Of a stretch of 64,000 nt of DNA, positions 1 through 8,131 are shown piece by piece (the first letter of the stretch is position 1; each line of letters starts with the position of its first letter). Where the stretch lies: assembly GCF_900102635.1 (NCBI RefSeq), contig NZ_FMZQ01000007.1:1-64000 (forward strand), read 5' to 3'. Position numbers and translations under genes: made by a program. Source of the DNA: Ectopseudomonas chengduensis. Lineage in GTDB: Bacteria; Pseudomonadota; Gammaproteobacteria; Pseudomonadales; Pseudomonadaceae. The notes beneath the pieces are model-generated. The model was given only the letters and a program-made list of their open reading frames with translations. It had not been told where the DNA came from and ran no database searches.

Positions 1-185
1 CCGGATTGGCAAGAAAGTGGCAAACCAGTGCTCGTGATGGCAGCAGTGCCTACTCCAGTGCAGGTCTGACCTTCGACAGCGATCCGTGGTGAAACCGATG
101 GCGCAGTGCCTACGGCCACTGAATCGCCTGCTATGGCTGAAAACGATAGTGAGATTGTTACGAGGAGGGTAAGAAGGATTTTCAT
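1..185 (-). CDS. Secreted PilV-like pilus tip protein, 5' part only
   Basis: The coding sequence begins at the ATG at 185-183 and runs off the left edge of the window, so only 62 codons are visible. The protein starts MKILLTLLVTISLSFSAIAG, a typical Sec signal peptide ending in an Ala-x-Ala-like site. The mature part contains the segment CTGVGTAAITSTGLPLSCQSG in two pieces (CTGVGTAAITSTG then LPLSCQSG), which resembles the 'TGLxLSCQSG' motif of PilV minor pilins and shufflon-type tip adhesins. A TGAGG ribosome site lies 5-6 bases upstream. It follows the gene ending at 193 with a 7-base gap, in the last position of the pilus operon, where R64-type systems carry pilV. Lack of a prepilin motif argues against a true PilV pilin; a related secreted adhesin is possible. 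Whether a shufflon follows cannot be seen. Confidence 0.55.
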   Translation of the reverse strand, partial: MKILLTLLVTISLSFSAIAGDSVAVGTAPSVSPRIAVEGQTCTGVGTAAITSTGLPLSCQS

Positions 186-192
186 GTTGGCC

Positions 193-696
193 TCACTTGC
201 ACATGGTCTGGACTTGAACGATCCCGCACGGATTGTTGTTGATCTGCCGCCAATTCAACCCCTGGACCCAGACGGCAAGCCTCGGGATAAAGTCGGTGCC
301 GTTATCTTCTGCCCAGGTGTGGTAGCCACCGATGTTCGAGCCCACACCAGAGTCGCAGACCGTACTGGCTGTAACATAGATTTTTGGTGTCTCCGGAGCT
401 GTGCACGTTGGCTTAGGGACTGCGGTTCCGGCGCGCACGAGATCAATAGTGATGTCCTTCCCTCCGGCCACGACCACCATAGGAGGCTGCACGCTAGTCA
501 TGCCGAATAGCTGGGGATTCATTCCGCTGCTGTAGCGCTGATAGTTGAGTGCACTGCCCTGATCATCACGAAGGTTGACCTGGCCGCTATAGCTTCCAGT
601 ACCGAAGGCTTCCCAGTGCCATTCCTCTGCGTATGCCATTGCAGCCTGCGAAAGAAGCGAGAGCACAGCTCCAATCAAAACCAGTTGTTTATTCAT
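193..696 (-). CDS. Secreted protein of the pilus locus, function unknown
   Basis: This 167-residue protein begins with a clear signal peptide (MNKQLVLIGAVLSLLSQAAMA, cleavage after AMA at about residue 21). The mature part has several cysteines (residues in PTCTAP, TVCDSG, NPCGIV and the C-terminal MCK), suggesting disulphide bonds in the periplasm or on the surface. It lies between the transglycosylase gene and the PilV-like gene and is probably co-transcribed with both. The final Cys-Lys end and the TGGYHTW-like segment (GGYHTWAED) are reminiscent of C-terminal regions of pilus tip proteins, so a tip or adhesin role is a reasonable inference. I do not recognise a family. Its ribosome site is one of three tandem GAGGTGA copies. 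Confidence 0.6.
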   Translation of the reverse strand: MNKQLVLIGAVLSLLSQAAMAYAEEWHWEAFGTGSYSGQVNLRDDQGSALNYQRYSSGMNPQLFGMTSVQPPMVVVAGGKDITIDLVRAGTAVPKPTCTAPETPKIYVTASTVCDSGVGSNIGGYHTWAEDNGTDFIPRLAVWVQGLNWRQINNNPCGIVQVQTMCK

Positions 697-700
697 CCAT

Positions 701-730
701 CACCTCAAATCACCTCAAATCACCTCAAAC
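701..730 (-). repeat. Three tandem 10-bp repeats forming a triple Shine-Dalgarno
   Basis: The plus strand reads CACCTCAAAT, CACCTCAAAT, CACCTCAAAC in direct succession. On the minus strand each unit gives TTTGAGGTGA, a near-perfect Shine-Dalgarno core (GAGGTGA). The last unit before the start is 6-7 bases from the ATG at 696. The repeat overlaps the stop codon of the preceding gene (725-727). Confidence 0.85.
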
Positions 731-1183
731 GCCATTGAGCCATTTCAGAAATGGCCCTCTGGTCTTCTCGATTGCTCGGTACACCTTCACCGCGTATGTG
801 CGCTGTCGTGCCAGCTGCTCAGGTTTCTTCGGGTTTTCTCCGGTGTGGTAGCAACCCACGGCATGCCAGAAAGAGTTACTGAACTTGTTTAGGCACCTGC
901 GCATGATCCAGCCCGCAGCCCAAAGGTTTGCGCATGTGTCGTGCTGCAGGGCACTAGCCCCGATCCCAACCTCCTCCGTTTTCGAAAGCCAGGCCGAGTT
1001 CACTTGTGCCGGTCCATAGTCGAAGGAGCCGTTAGTGTTCTTGTTCGCCATGCCTTTTCGTCCGCCTTCGACATACAGCAAGCCACCGATAAGCTCAGGA
1101 GGTAACTGGTATGAACGAGCGACGGTCATCACGCAGGCGCGAGGAACCTCGTTGTGTTGTATTGCCGGTGGAAGATCAAACAT
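725..1183 (-). CDS. pilT: PilT-like lytic transglycosylase
   Basis: A 152-residue soluble-lytic-transglycosylase-like protein. The catalytic region shows YVEGGRKG, with a Glu at about residue 40 as the likely catalytic acid, followed by DYGPAQVNSAW, which corresponds to the 'xxGLMQIxP' block of SLT domains in its pilus/VirB1 form; a later AGWIMRRC and AVGCYHTG complete the fold. R64 PilT is a protein of this kind, cutting peptidoglycan to let the pilus through. No signal peptide is visible at the chosen start, which is unusual for a periplasmic enzyme. The start at 1183 overlaps a promoter-like element (see 1183-1206), so translation could begin downstream or from a leaderless transcript. Confidence 0.8.
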   Translation of the reverse strand: MFDLPPAIQHNEVPRACVMTVARSYQLPPELIGGLLYVEGGRKGMANKNTNGSFDYGPAQVNSAWLSKTEEVGIGASALQHDTCANLWAAGWIMRRCLNKFSNSFWHAVGCYHTGENPKKPEQLARQRTYAVKVYRAIEKTRGPFLKWLNGV

Positions 1184-1206
1184 ACAATATCAGAATACCG
1201 TGTAGT
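1183..1206 (-). promoter_or_regulatory. Shared promoter-like element before pilT
   Basis: On the minus strand this reads ACTACACGGT, four bases (ATTC), then TGATATTGTA, ending at the ATG of pilT. The first half is identical to the element at 24044-24067, and the distance from ACTACACGGT to the ATG (13 bases) is the same in both. Related copies lie at 13627, 39991 and 49043. Confidence 0.5.
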
Positions 1207-1226
1207 CCGAACAAAATTTAGACAAC

Positions 1227-1952
1227 TCAACTGCCTCTTGCAAGGTTCCAGTAGTACTGGCTGAACACCTGGTTTACAACGGCTGTAGGCGGGTTCTTCT
1301 CGGGGTATCCTAATGACCGCTCCACCAACTCAACATTGACTGGTGTCTTCCTGTACCAGATCACGGCCGCCCAGACTTTGTGTCCCTTGATCTCCTCCAG
1401 AGGGATGTAGAAGTCAAACGTGACGCCTTTCAGTAGGTACTGCTTGGCCCACAACTCGAACCCTTTCTTGTCAGTCATGATGACGTTTGCAGGTTTAACC
1501 AAGCGACGATACTGCTTGCCTGCCTCGTAGTAGGAGACGACAAGAACCCCATCAATGACCTGTTCAATTGTTCCAGGGAAGCGCTGAGGAGCCATCTGCG
1601 CTACAAGAGCTGCGTCCACATCTCCACGGGTCGACCACAGAATTGCGTAATAGACGTTTGTGGCTTTCGTCCGCAGTGACTGGAGTCCCGTCGCCTCACC
1701 AACTCCAGTGCCGGCCACCCACCAGAGTGTAAGTAGCAGTGCGGCGCAAGATGCCCCACCACTAATGAGCCTGATGACAAGGGACTTGACGGGGTTTTCA
1801 TAGCGCCACTGGCTATAGGCCTCCACGAGCGCCATAAATCTGCCGTATTCCCGGACCCTTTCCTCTCCCCGGCCGCCAGCGCGGACGGGCTGTTGTTTGT
1901 CCAGCAGAATGCTCAAGCGCTCGCTAAGGTCACGCAGGCGATCATCATCCAT
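1227..1952 (-). CDS. Single-pass membrane protein of the pilus operon, unknown
   Basis: A 241-residue protein with a charged N-terminal region of about 50 residues, one membrane segment (roughly SLVIRLISGG through LLLTLWWVAG, residues 55-80) and a C-terminal domain of about 150 residues that should face the periplasm. That topology fits a structural or assembly protein of the inner-membrane pilus platform. It lies directly between pilP-like and pilT genes with a 9-base gap to the upstream gene, so co-transcription is likely. No conserved motif is recognised. R64 has no obvious counterpart in this position. Confidence 0.6.
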   Translation of the reverse strand: MDDDRLRDLSERLSILLDKQQPVRAGGRGEERVREYGRFMALVEAYSQWRYENPVKSLVIRLISGGASCAALLLTLWWVAGTGVGEATGLQSLRTKATNVYYAILWSTRGDVDAALVAQMAPQRFPGTIEQVIDGVLVVSYYEAGKQYRRLVKPANVIMTDKKGFELWAKQYLLKGVTFDFYIPLEEIKGHKVWAAVIWYRKTPVNVELVERSLGYPEKNPPTAVVNQVFSQYYWNLARGS

Positions 1953-1961
1953 CTGCGCTAC

Positions 1962-2513
1962 TCAGTACTGTTCGAAAGGCAAAGCGATTTGTTCATCGCC
2001 GATGGCTAGCTGCACACTGTTGCTGGCTATACCAGCCAATCTTGGGAGTACGACGCTACCCGATGCATCCCTAACAGGCATGGAAGAAATATCGTCGCCA
2101 ACACGCCAAAATCCGCCGCCGATGAATGCCCCCCCCTCTGCTAGCCCTCCAACCTGTGGGCGATATGTCGCAAGCAGTAGAGCTGACAGCTGAACTTTTG
2201 GCTCTTCTTTCTTCGTCTCGACTTCTTCTACAGGCATTGGCGCACTGAAGGCCGCCTCAATGAGGTCATCACTCACAACGACCTGCCCATCATCTAGGGT
2301 TTTATCATTCGATGCCTGAACAATCGGAAGTGAGTATGAGACTTGGGTGTTGGCCATCTCTGTGACAGGTGCTTGCTCACCGTACACAGCCTGATACTTC
2401 ATCTTCTGATTCATGTCGCTCAGGGTCACCCAAAGACCGTAGACAAGAAGCATCCCGCCGACAAACAGAAGCCCTTTCACGAGATCAGGTGAGAGGTTTG
2501 TCTCGATCTTCAT
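1962..2513 (-). CDS. PilP-like pilus assembly protein
   Basis: A 183-residue bitopic protein: a membrane segment near the N-terminus (LVKGLLFVGGMLLVYGLW, residues 10-28), a variable linker rich in Glu, Lys and Pro (around residues 85-105), and a C-terminal domain of about 70 residues with regularly spaced Gly and hydrophobic residues (GGGFWRVGDDISSMPV, LPRLAGIASNSVQLAIGD). This arrangement is that of PilP/GspC-type proteins, whose C-terminal domain contacts the secretin. Position after the pilO-type genes agrees with pilP in R64-like operons. It overlaps the upstream gene by 4 bases (ATGA), indicating translational coupling. Confidence 0.6.
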   Translation of the reverse strand: MKIETNLSPDLVKGLLFVGGMLLVYGLWVTLSDMNQKMKYQAVYGEQAPVTEMANTQVSYSLPIVQASNDKTLDDGQVVVSDDLIEAAFSAPMPVEEVETKKEEPKVQLSALLLATYRPQVGGLAEGGAFIGGGFWRVGDDISSMPVRDASGSVVLPRLAGIASNSVQLAIGDEQIALPFEQY

Positions 2514-3082
2514 ACCCCGGCTCCTACTTTCTGGTCTGTACGAACGCGAATACAGAAAGGCGATACACGGGCGACATAGGTCGTTTTGACTCCTTCCTTA
2601 TCATCGCCTTTGTTGATCGCGTACTCCACGGTCCCCATTTCAATGTCGGTACGCAGAGCCATCGCTCGCATACCAGCTCGCAGACCCGACATCGAGGTTG
2701 AGCTTACCTCCAGAGACTCACGACCTGTCGCTATGCACAGTTTCTGAAGCCCTACAGGCATCCCATTGACCACAACCTCTTCAGAGCCGACCTGCTCGAC
2801 CCTATCAACATCCAGGTTAAGTCCGTATTGCTCGATGTTGACGATCCTAGTGAGCGTCAACTGATCTGATACTGAGTCGAAACCGATGAACGCAGCCTGC
2901 CAGCGGTCATTCACAGGGAGAAGTGCTTGGTAGGCCTCTTTCCATTCAATCAGTCGAAGATTCGCAGAGGCCTGCCTCTTCACGATTTCGCCAAGGTTTT
3001 TCCAGGCTTCAGGAATCGCAAGCAAAAAAACAATCCCCAATGCCCCGCCGAGACCGATAACAAGCTTTTTGTTGGTGATCAC
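2510..3082 (-). CDS. Inner-membrane pilus assembly protein, PilO/GspM-like
   Basis: A 190-residue protein with one N-terminal membrane segment (KLVIGLGGALGIVFLLAIP, residues 6-24) and a periplasmic part that begins with a short helical stretch and continues with beta-rich sequence. That is the shape of PilN/PilO/GspM subunits. It overlaps both neighbours by 4 bases, so its synthesis is coupled to the PilO-like protein upstream and the PilP-like protein downstream. Sequence motifs do not settle the exact family, and the assignment rests on topology and position. Confidence 0.5.
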   Translation of the reverse strand: MITNKKLVIGLGGALGIVFLLAIPEAWKNLGEIVKRQASANLRLIEWKEAYQALLPVNDRWQAAFIGFDSVSDQLTLTRIVNIEQYGLNLDVDRVEQVGSEEVVVNGMPVGLQKLCIATGRESLEVSSTSMSGLRAGMRAMALRTDIEMGTVEYAINKGDDKEGVKTTYVARVSPFCIRVRTDQKVGAGV

Positions 3083-4269
3083 TTGTCGTTACCCCCCAGC
3101 CTATAGCGCCAGTATTTGTGGTCGGCGTCACCGACTTGAATATTCTCTTCGGCATGATCCATTACACGGACCGTCATGCCTGTTTTGTTATTCAACGCCG
3201 CAAGAAGCGGCTCAGCCTGATCCCGCGCAGAGCCCACGTCGAGAACCTGTGGCACCGAGAATTCAACGTAGAAGTCATCTCTCGCCTGGATTGCTTCACT
3301 CGACATACTCATAGCCTGATTGACCGTTGAAGCGCGGGGATCAACCTCATCGTAAAAACGGATACGATGGATGATTACTCCCTCAAGCAGGGCTACCTGC
3401 CGAAGCATGAGATCGAGCTTGGCGATACGCCCCTCATGACCAGGTTTCGTTTTAAGTAGAAACTCCCTGTGCCGCAGCAGATCGAGGCTCTGAGAGCTGT
3501 TCTTGTACGCCTCCTCATAACCGGCAATCTCGCTTTGGTACTCAGCCCGCTCCGCGCCTAGGCGCGCCCACTGAAGACCTATCGAGCCACCAAGGGCCAG
3601 AGCACCGACAAGCGCTAAGCTGACCGCCGGAAACCACCCCAGAGATTCATCAACGCTCTGCGGCTTTGAGAACAATTTGCGGGGCACGAGACTCTTAAGA
3701 GGAGCAGCGCCGACTTCTTTAAAATTCAGACGCTGGCTAAGGTCGCAAATTGGCGGATCACCTAGAGGATCGCACCAGAAGATTTCGTGGTCAGCGTACT
3801 GCGCCAGGATGTCCTGCAACGCAATGTCGAGCCGCACGCCATCTGGCTGAACATTCCTTTCGTAAGTGGCTTCGAGGCTTTGGTGGGTAAAGACGAAGAC
3901 TTCAAGGTTCAGGAGGCCGACCGAGGTGACCCCGCCGCCGATCACTATGCAGTTTGCACGCTGGGATAGCCCGTAGGCCAAATACTGGTCCGCAAGAAGA
4001 AAGGTTTTCCCTTTGTAGCTTGCGATAGATGCTACTGCTTCTTTGGAAACTGCAACGTACAGCTTTTTCTTGTTCTTAACTGCAAAGCCACCCCTTGTTG
4101 CTAAACGGGGCGGCTGCTGGATGTACTGCTCATTATCGTTATCGAGTAGAGATTCAAAAGCATCAATATCATTCGTGATAAAGACCAGTTCACCGCCGAG
4201 GAGAATCGGCTCTTTGCTTCCGACCGCGAGCAGCTCGTCGAGCTGATCCATGCTAGAAATCAGGTTCAT
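3079..4269 (-). CDS. pilO: PilO-type pilin accessory protein
   Basis: A 396-residue protein. The first 180 residues are cytoplasmic and contain pieces like those of actin-like PilM/TcpU-type accessory proteins (ANCIVIGGGVTSVGLLN). A single membrane segment follows at about residues 218-236 (AVSLALVGALALGGSIG), then a helical coiled stretch (RAEYQSEIAGYEEAYKNS) and a C-terminal domain of alternating strands. R64 PilO is about this size and combines PilM-, PilN- and PilO-like parts. It lies 9 bases after pilR and overlaps the next gene by 4 bases. It probably links the cytoplasmic ATPase to the periplasmic PilP/PilN parts. Confidence 0.6.
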   Translation of the reverse strand: MNLISSMDQLDELLAVGSKEPILLGGELVFITNDIDAFESLLDNDNEQYIQQPPRLATRGGFAVKNKKKLYVAVSKEAVASIASYKGKTFLLADQYLAYGLSQRANCIVIGGGVTSVGLLNLEVFVFTHQSLEATYERNVQPDGVRLDIALQDILAQYADHEIFWCDPLGDPPICDLSQRLNFKEVGAAPLKSLVPRKLFSKPQSVDESLGWFPAVSLALVGALALGGSIGLQWARLGAERAEYQSEIAGYEEAYKNSSQSLDLLRHREFLLKTKPGHEGRIAKLDLMLRQVALLEGVIIHRIRFYDEVDPRASTVNQAMSMSSEAIQARDDFYVEFSVPQVLDVGSARDQAEPLLAALNNKTGMTVRVMDHAEENIQVGDADHKYWRYRLGGNDK

Positions 4270-4278
4270 ATCTGGCCC

Positions 4279-5403
4279 TTACAGACTTTGCATGCGAAGG
4301 GACATAATTTGGCCCATCACTGTGTAAATCGTGCCCATGGGAATTGTTACTGCCATGCCACCTAGAAAAAGCATCAATCGGTTGAGCGTGACAATGTAGT
4401 TTTCCAAACGCTCTTTCCCGTCCATGATCATTGTTATTCCGTACTCGTGCATGGCTTCATCCATCTCACCAGTATCGTGGGCTTGAGAGAATGCAAGTCG
4501 CAAATATGGCGGCCACATTACTATCGATTTTCTCGGATCACCTTCAGCCCTGCCCTCTGCACGTGCCGCATCTTTCAATCCTTTAACGAGCATCTCTTTT
4601 TGAAAGGCCAAAAGACCTGGACGCAGTGGCTCTGGAATAAGCCCGACAACGAGCTTTATCCGGTCGGTCATGTCTAGCCCAGCCATGGACACAATTTCCA
4701 AATATCGAGCCATAAGGCCGAATTTGAGATTCGCATATGCGGAACCGATACCCTTGAAACGCGATAGACCTTTTACGCACCAGATTCCGACAGCATCTCT
4801 ATTTTCTTGTTTGGCTAACGCAGCAGCAATGCCAATTACGAGACCTGAAAAACCAACCAAAGTTAATAGCCAATTATGATCCAGCCAGCTCCTAATCGCG
4901 TTCGCCGAATTAACAATAAACCCAGGGTCATAACTAGGAGGAGCATTCCGCGCAAGCCCTTCGTACACAAACGGGACAAGCACAATGTAGAAAACCAAAC
5001 TGATTAGAAATGCAACAAATAAAATGGCAATTGGCGTTTTTAGTTGACCAATTACTTTATTGATTTCTTCCTGGGCTTTACTTGCTTGCCAAATCTGGTC
5101 AAAAACCTTGTCGATACTACCAGCCGTTTCACCCGCTTGTATTGCCGGCATGATGTTGGCTGGGAACAACCCAGAAACAGCATCCGAAAAGCTCCATCCG
5201 TTATGAGATATTTGCTTAGCACCGGCATGCAGAACAGCGCGATGTTCTTCATGGGCGTTGCCGGCCTCTTGAAGAATCTCAGCTGCTCCTAGGTGACCAC
5301 TTTTAAACAGATTCCGTAGCGTAAACGCAACGTCTCGTAACTGGCGATTATTCCTGATAGATACTTCTTTCACGCGCGAACGGTTGGCTGATGGCTTGTT
5401 CAT
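4279..5403 (-). CDS. pilR: PilR, type IVb pilus inner-membrane platform protein
   Basis: A 374-residue GspF/PilC-family polytopic protein. Two GspF-type halves are visible: the first has FRLRN-like helices and SGLFPANIMPAIQAGETAGS (the conserved 'P......I..GE..G.L' block), followed by a membrane segment (AILFVAFLISLVFYIVLVPF); the second has PYLRLAFSQAHDTGEMDE (the same block repeated) and a terminal membrane segment (RLMLFLGGMAVTIPMG). The family forms the rotor platform that PilQ-type ATPases act on. Its start overlaps the stop of pilQ by one base (position 5403). Confidence 0.88.
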   Translation of the reverse strand: MNKPSANRSRVKEVSIRNNRQLRDVAFTLRNLFKSGHLGAAEILQEAGNAHEEHRAVLHAGAKQISHNGWSFSDAVSGLFPANIMPAIQAGETAGSIDKVFDQIWQASKAQEEINKVIGQLKTPIAILFVAFLISLVFYIVLVPFVYEGLARNAPPSYDPGFIVNSANAIRSWLDHNWLLTLVGFSGLVIGIAAALAKQENRDAVGIWCVKGLSRFKGIGSAYANLKFGLMARYLEIVSMAGLDMTDRIKLVVGLIPEPLRPGLLAFQKEMLVKGLKDAARAEGRAEGDPRKSIVMWPPYLRLAFSQAHDTGEMDEAMHEYGITMIMDGKERLENYIVTLNRLMLFLGGMAVTIPMGTIYTVMGQIMSLRMQSL

Positions 5404-7325
5404 TAGAGCATCACCGTATCCAAATCAACTTTTCCGCTTTTAAAAAGTTGGAAAGCGGCATTGAATAGCGTGTGCTTGCTGTCGCTAGCATTCTGAGCAC
5501 GCATCCAATCCCTTTCATCGCTGCTTAGCAACAGCGCTCTAACCTCGGGATTCATGGTAAGCAAGCCATGAATCGGGATCATCCCGTCGTAACCATCAAG
5601 GCACTTGTTGCAGCCAGTAGGCTTTGCTTTCCGGTAGACATTGGGTAATTCGTTGCGCTCCAGGACGATTCCCTTTGAACGGCAGTAGTGCAGCATGTCC
5701 TCTACGCTTTCATCGTCCATTTCCGTCTCAACCGAGCAATGCGGACACACCGTCGTAACAAGGCGCTGAGCAACGATTGCCTCCAATACGTTCACCAAGT
5801 CGAAACGACGATCAGCGTTGAGGAAGCCGGCCATACGTCGGTATCCGAGCACAGGGTCGTTTGCGTGCGTGGTGGTAAATACCAAGTGCCCGGTGTTAGC
5901 CGAGTCAACAGAGACCGTGCATGCTTCTTTATCCCGAACCTCACCTACGAAAATCAGGTCTGGGTCGTGACGCAGTATTGCGCGCAGCGCCATAGCAAAC
6001 TTGTTCTGCTGCTCTTCTTTGTCGCCGCGATAAGTATGCTGACTCACATCGATGTGAAGCACACCAGGGAGAATTCGCTCGCAGGGGTCTTCAACGCTGA
6101 GGCGCTTAAGACTATCTCCATATAGCTCCTCGTGTTCACATATCATCCCAGCAATGGTTGTCGACTTACCTGAGCCTGTTGGCCCACAAACAATCACGAG
6201 CCCATACTTACGTCGTATGAAACGTTTTAGCTCGGCCTGAATTTCAGCTGGGATATTTAGGTCACCCATCTTGATTTTTTGAACGGTACGAGGAAGTACC
6301 CGTACAGAAACTGAGATGGCCTCGCCGTTTGATGACTCTAGGGGGATAAACGACAATCGTAGGAAAGCCTGGCCCATTTTCCCAATAAACAGCGAGTTGC
6401 CATCCGCTGGAGCCATTAGGCGACCTGCGCCTTTGTTCGCGCCAGACCGAGCCAACAAGAAGCGGACAACCTCGTCCTTCTCTGCGCCTGCCAAAACAAT
6501 ACCGCTGTTTCTCAGGCGCTGATTGCGTCGAAAGAATACACGAGAGGAGCCGTTCTTTTTATCTGGAGCGATCTCCACATCGTTAATGCGTAGCTTAATT
6601 GCCTCGTTCAGGATGGAGATGGCTTTCGCTGCGGTTGGATTACCTTCTCCATCTTGCTCAGTGATGATCTGCAAGCTTTCACTTGCGCTTGTTTTGCCTT
6701 CTGCGACATCTTCCATTTGCTGGCGATAATAAATGAGTACGCCGTTGTCAGCAGCAGCGCACTTGATTTGCAACTCATCAACACGTGGTTGCTTCAACTC
6801 GGACGCCAGCGCCATTAGTAATGGAGACTGGCGCTTTTCATTCCGACCAAGGGTGTCAAAGCGAAGCATTTTCTGCATGTCGCCGAACAGAAGCATGGTA
6901 GTGCTACCGTTGATCTGCATCGGCAGTACGTTCCAACGTGCAAGATCAGACTCAATCTTCTGGAATACATCTTTTTTTGCGAGGAGCGGGTGGACCTGGA
7001 GGCCTGCATAAATTTGCGAGATGAATGGCAACCCTAGGTGAATCGCCATCACCTCGTCATAGCGCGGCGCAATATCCTGGATATTGTGCCGTAGCCAGTC
7101 GAGTGTTTTCTCCTCATCTGGCTTGGAACTGACAAGCACGTCGACTGCTTGCTGGCTCGCAATTCCAAGCGATACAACAATCTCGCCGACTTTGCGCTTG
7201 CGAAGGTTCAATACATTGAGTGCGTGTTCAAGCAGTTGGGGACTGATTGCACCGCCATCGAAGCCCCATGAAGCTGCAAGAGCAAGAACAGCACTGTCAT
7301 TCAAATCTGTAGCGGGCATATTCAT
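5403..7325 (-). CDS. pilQ: PilQ, pilus assembly ATPase (GspE/PilB family)
   Basis: A 640-residue secretion ATPase. After an N-terminal GspE-like domain of about 200 residues comes the motor domain: Walker A VCGPTGSGKSTT at about residue 378, an Asp box with Glu residues (RLSVEDPCERILPG), Walker B ILRHDPDLIFVGEVRD and the His box TTHANDPVLGYRRM. A tetracysteine zinc site, CPHC at about residue 530 and CNKC near 570, precedes the C-terminus, as in many PilB/GspE enzymes. It powers pilus extension at the inner membrane together with PilR. R64 PilQ is somewhat shorter (about 520 residues); the extra length is at the N-terminus. Confidence 0.92.
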   Translation of the reverse strand: MNMPATDLNDSAVLALAASWGFDGGAISPQLLEHALNVLNLRKRKVGEIVVSLGIASQQAVDVLVSSKPDEEKTLDWLRHNIQDIAPRYDEVMAIHLGLPFISQIYAGLQVHPLLAKKDVFQKIESDLARWNVLPMQINGSTTMLLFGDMQKMLRFDTLGRNEKRQSPLLMALASELKQPRVDELQIKCAAADNGVLIYYRQQMEDVAEGKTSASESLQIITEQDGEGNPTAAKAISILNEAIKLRINDVEIAPDKKNGSSRVFFRRNQRLRNSGIVLAGAEKDEVVRFLLARSGANKGAGRLMAPADGNSLFIGKMGQAFLRLSFIPLESSNGEAISVSVRVLPRTVQKIKMGDLNIPAEIQAELKRFIRRKYGLVIVCGPTGSGKSTTIAGMICEHEELYGDSLKRLSVEDPCERILPGVLHIDVSQHTYRGDKEEQQNKFAMALRAILRHDPDLIFVGEVRDKEACTVSVDSANTGHLVFTTTHANDPVLGYRRMAGFLNADRRFDLVNVLEAIVAQRLVTTVCPHCSVETEMDDESVEDMLHYCRSKGIVLERNELPNVYRKAKPTGCNKCLDGYDGMIPIHGLLTMNPEVRALLLSSDERDWMRAQNASDSKHTLFNAAFQLFKSGKVDLDTVML

Positions 7326-7330
7326 GGCTC

Positions 7331-8122
7331 TTACTCCAGCTTCATCTCTTCTGCCAGGCGGACAAGTGCGCCTGAGCTATTCGTAATTTGGGTACGGTTC
7401 ACCAGCGCGATATGGTTCGCAGTCACCTGGTTGAACGAAATAGGGATACCCCACATGTTAAAAAGGTCATCACACGTAAATGGGATATCGTTGTAGCTAT
7501 ACACTCCAGAACAAGCAGCCGCCGTACCGGCATAACCAACAAGTTGCGGCATAGTCCGTGCCGTGCCGACCGCAAGAGGAGTGAATGTTTGGTCTTTGGC
7601 GTAGCGTCGGCCAAACTTTGCAATTGTTCGCACCAGACGTTGTTTCTCGCCTAGCAATATCGTGCTGTGACTCTCTCTGGTTTCGACCTTCATCCAGATG
7701 CTATTCGAACGCCCGCACCAGCTAGTGGCGGTCGCAAATGATCCCGTCCCGCACGTGTTCTCGGCAGCTGAGACATAGGCAGCGTTACCCACAGCGTTGT
7801 AGGGGGACTCAAACCACACAGCCATGCGAGTAAAGCGCCAAACGCTATCGCTCACTGTTGGCGCAGACTGGGCCTGGAAGTCCTGCGGACTGTCTAGGCG
7901 CAAATACTCGTACCCTGCAGTTGTTGGGAGGTTCGCTGGAGTGATGAACCCACTTGCCGGGTTCTCTTCGTATCTGTTGATCATGGCCTCGCCGAGTCGC
8001 TCCAGACGATGCTGAAGGAGCTTGGTCCGGTAGTAGTTCAACGTCTCTTCAACTGGCTGAAAAGCCATATTTAGCGAGGCGATGATGATCACGCCGATGG
8101 CGAATACGAAGATAACCGGCAT
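7331..8122 (-). CDS. Pilus-operon membrane-anchored protein, possible minor pseudopilin
   Basis: A 263-residue protein with a hydrophobic N-terminus directly at the start (MPVIFVFAIGVIIIASLNMA) followed by a long amphipathic helix (VEETLNYYRTKLLQHRLERL), which is the general form of a mature type IV pilin. There is no Gly-Phe-Thr-Leu-Ile-Glu cleavage site, so it is not a standard prepilin; it may use the initiator Met region as anchor. Four cysteines occur in the second half (ENTCGTG, SWCGRS, AACSGV, FTCDD), suggesting disulphides. It lies between the major prepilin and pilQ genes in the same operon. Confidence 0.55.
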   Translation of the reverse strand: MPVIFVFAIGVIIIASLNMAFQPVEETLNYYRTKLLQHRLERLGEAMINRYEENPASGFITPANLPTTAGYEYLRLDSPQDFQAQSAPTVSDSVWRFTRMAVWFESPYNAVGNAAYVSAAENTCGTGSFATATSWCGRSNSIWMKVETRESHSTILLGEKQRLVRTIAKFGRRYAKDQTFTPLAVGTARTMPQLVGYAGTAAACSGVYSYNDIPFTCDDLFNMWGIPISFNQVTANHIALVNRTQITNSSGALVRLAEEMKLE

Positions 8123-8131
8123 GGTGAGACC

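Noticed and set aside
1..192. A shufflon at the left edge
   Set aside because: No inverted 19-bp sfx-like repeats are visible in the part of the PilV-like gene within the window.
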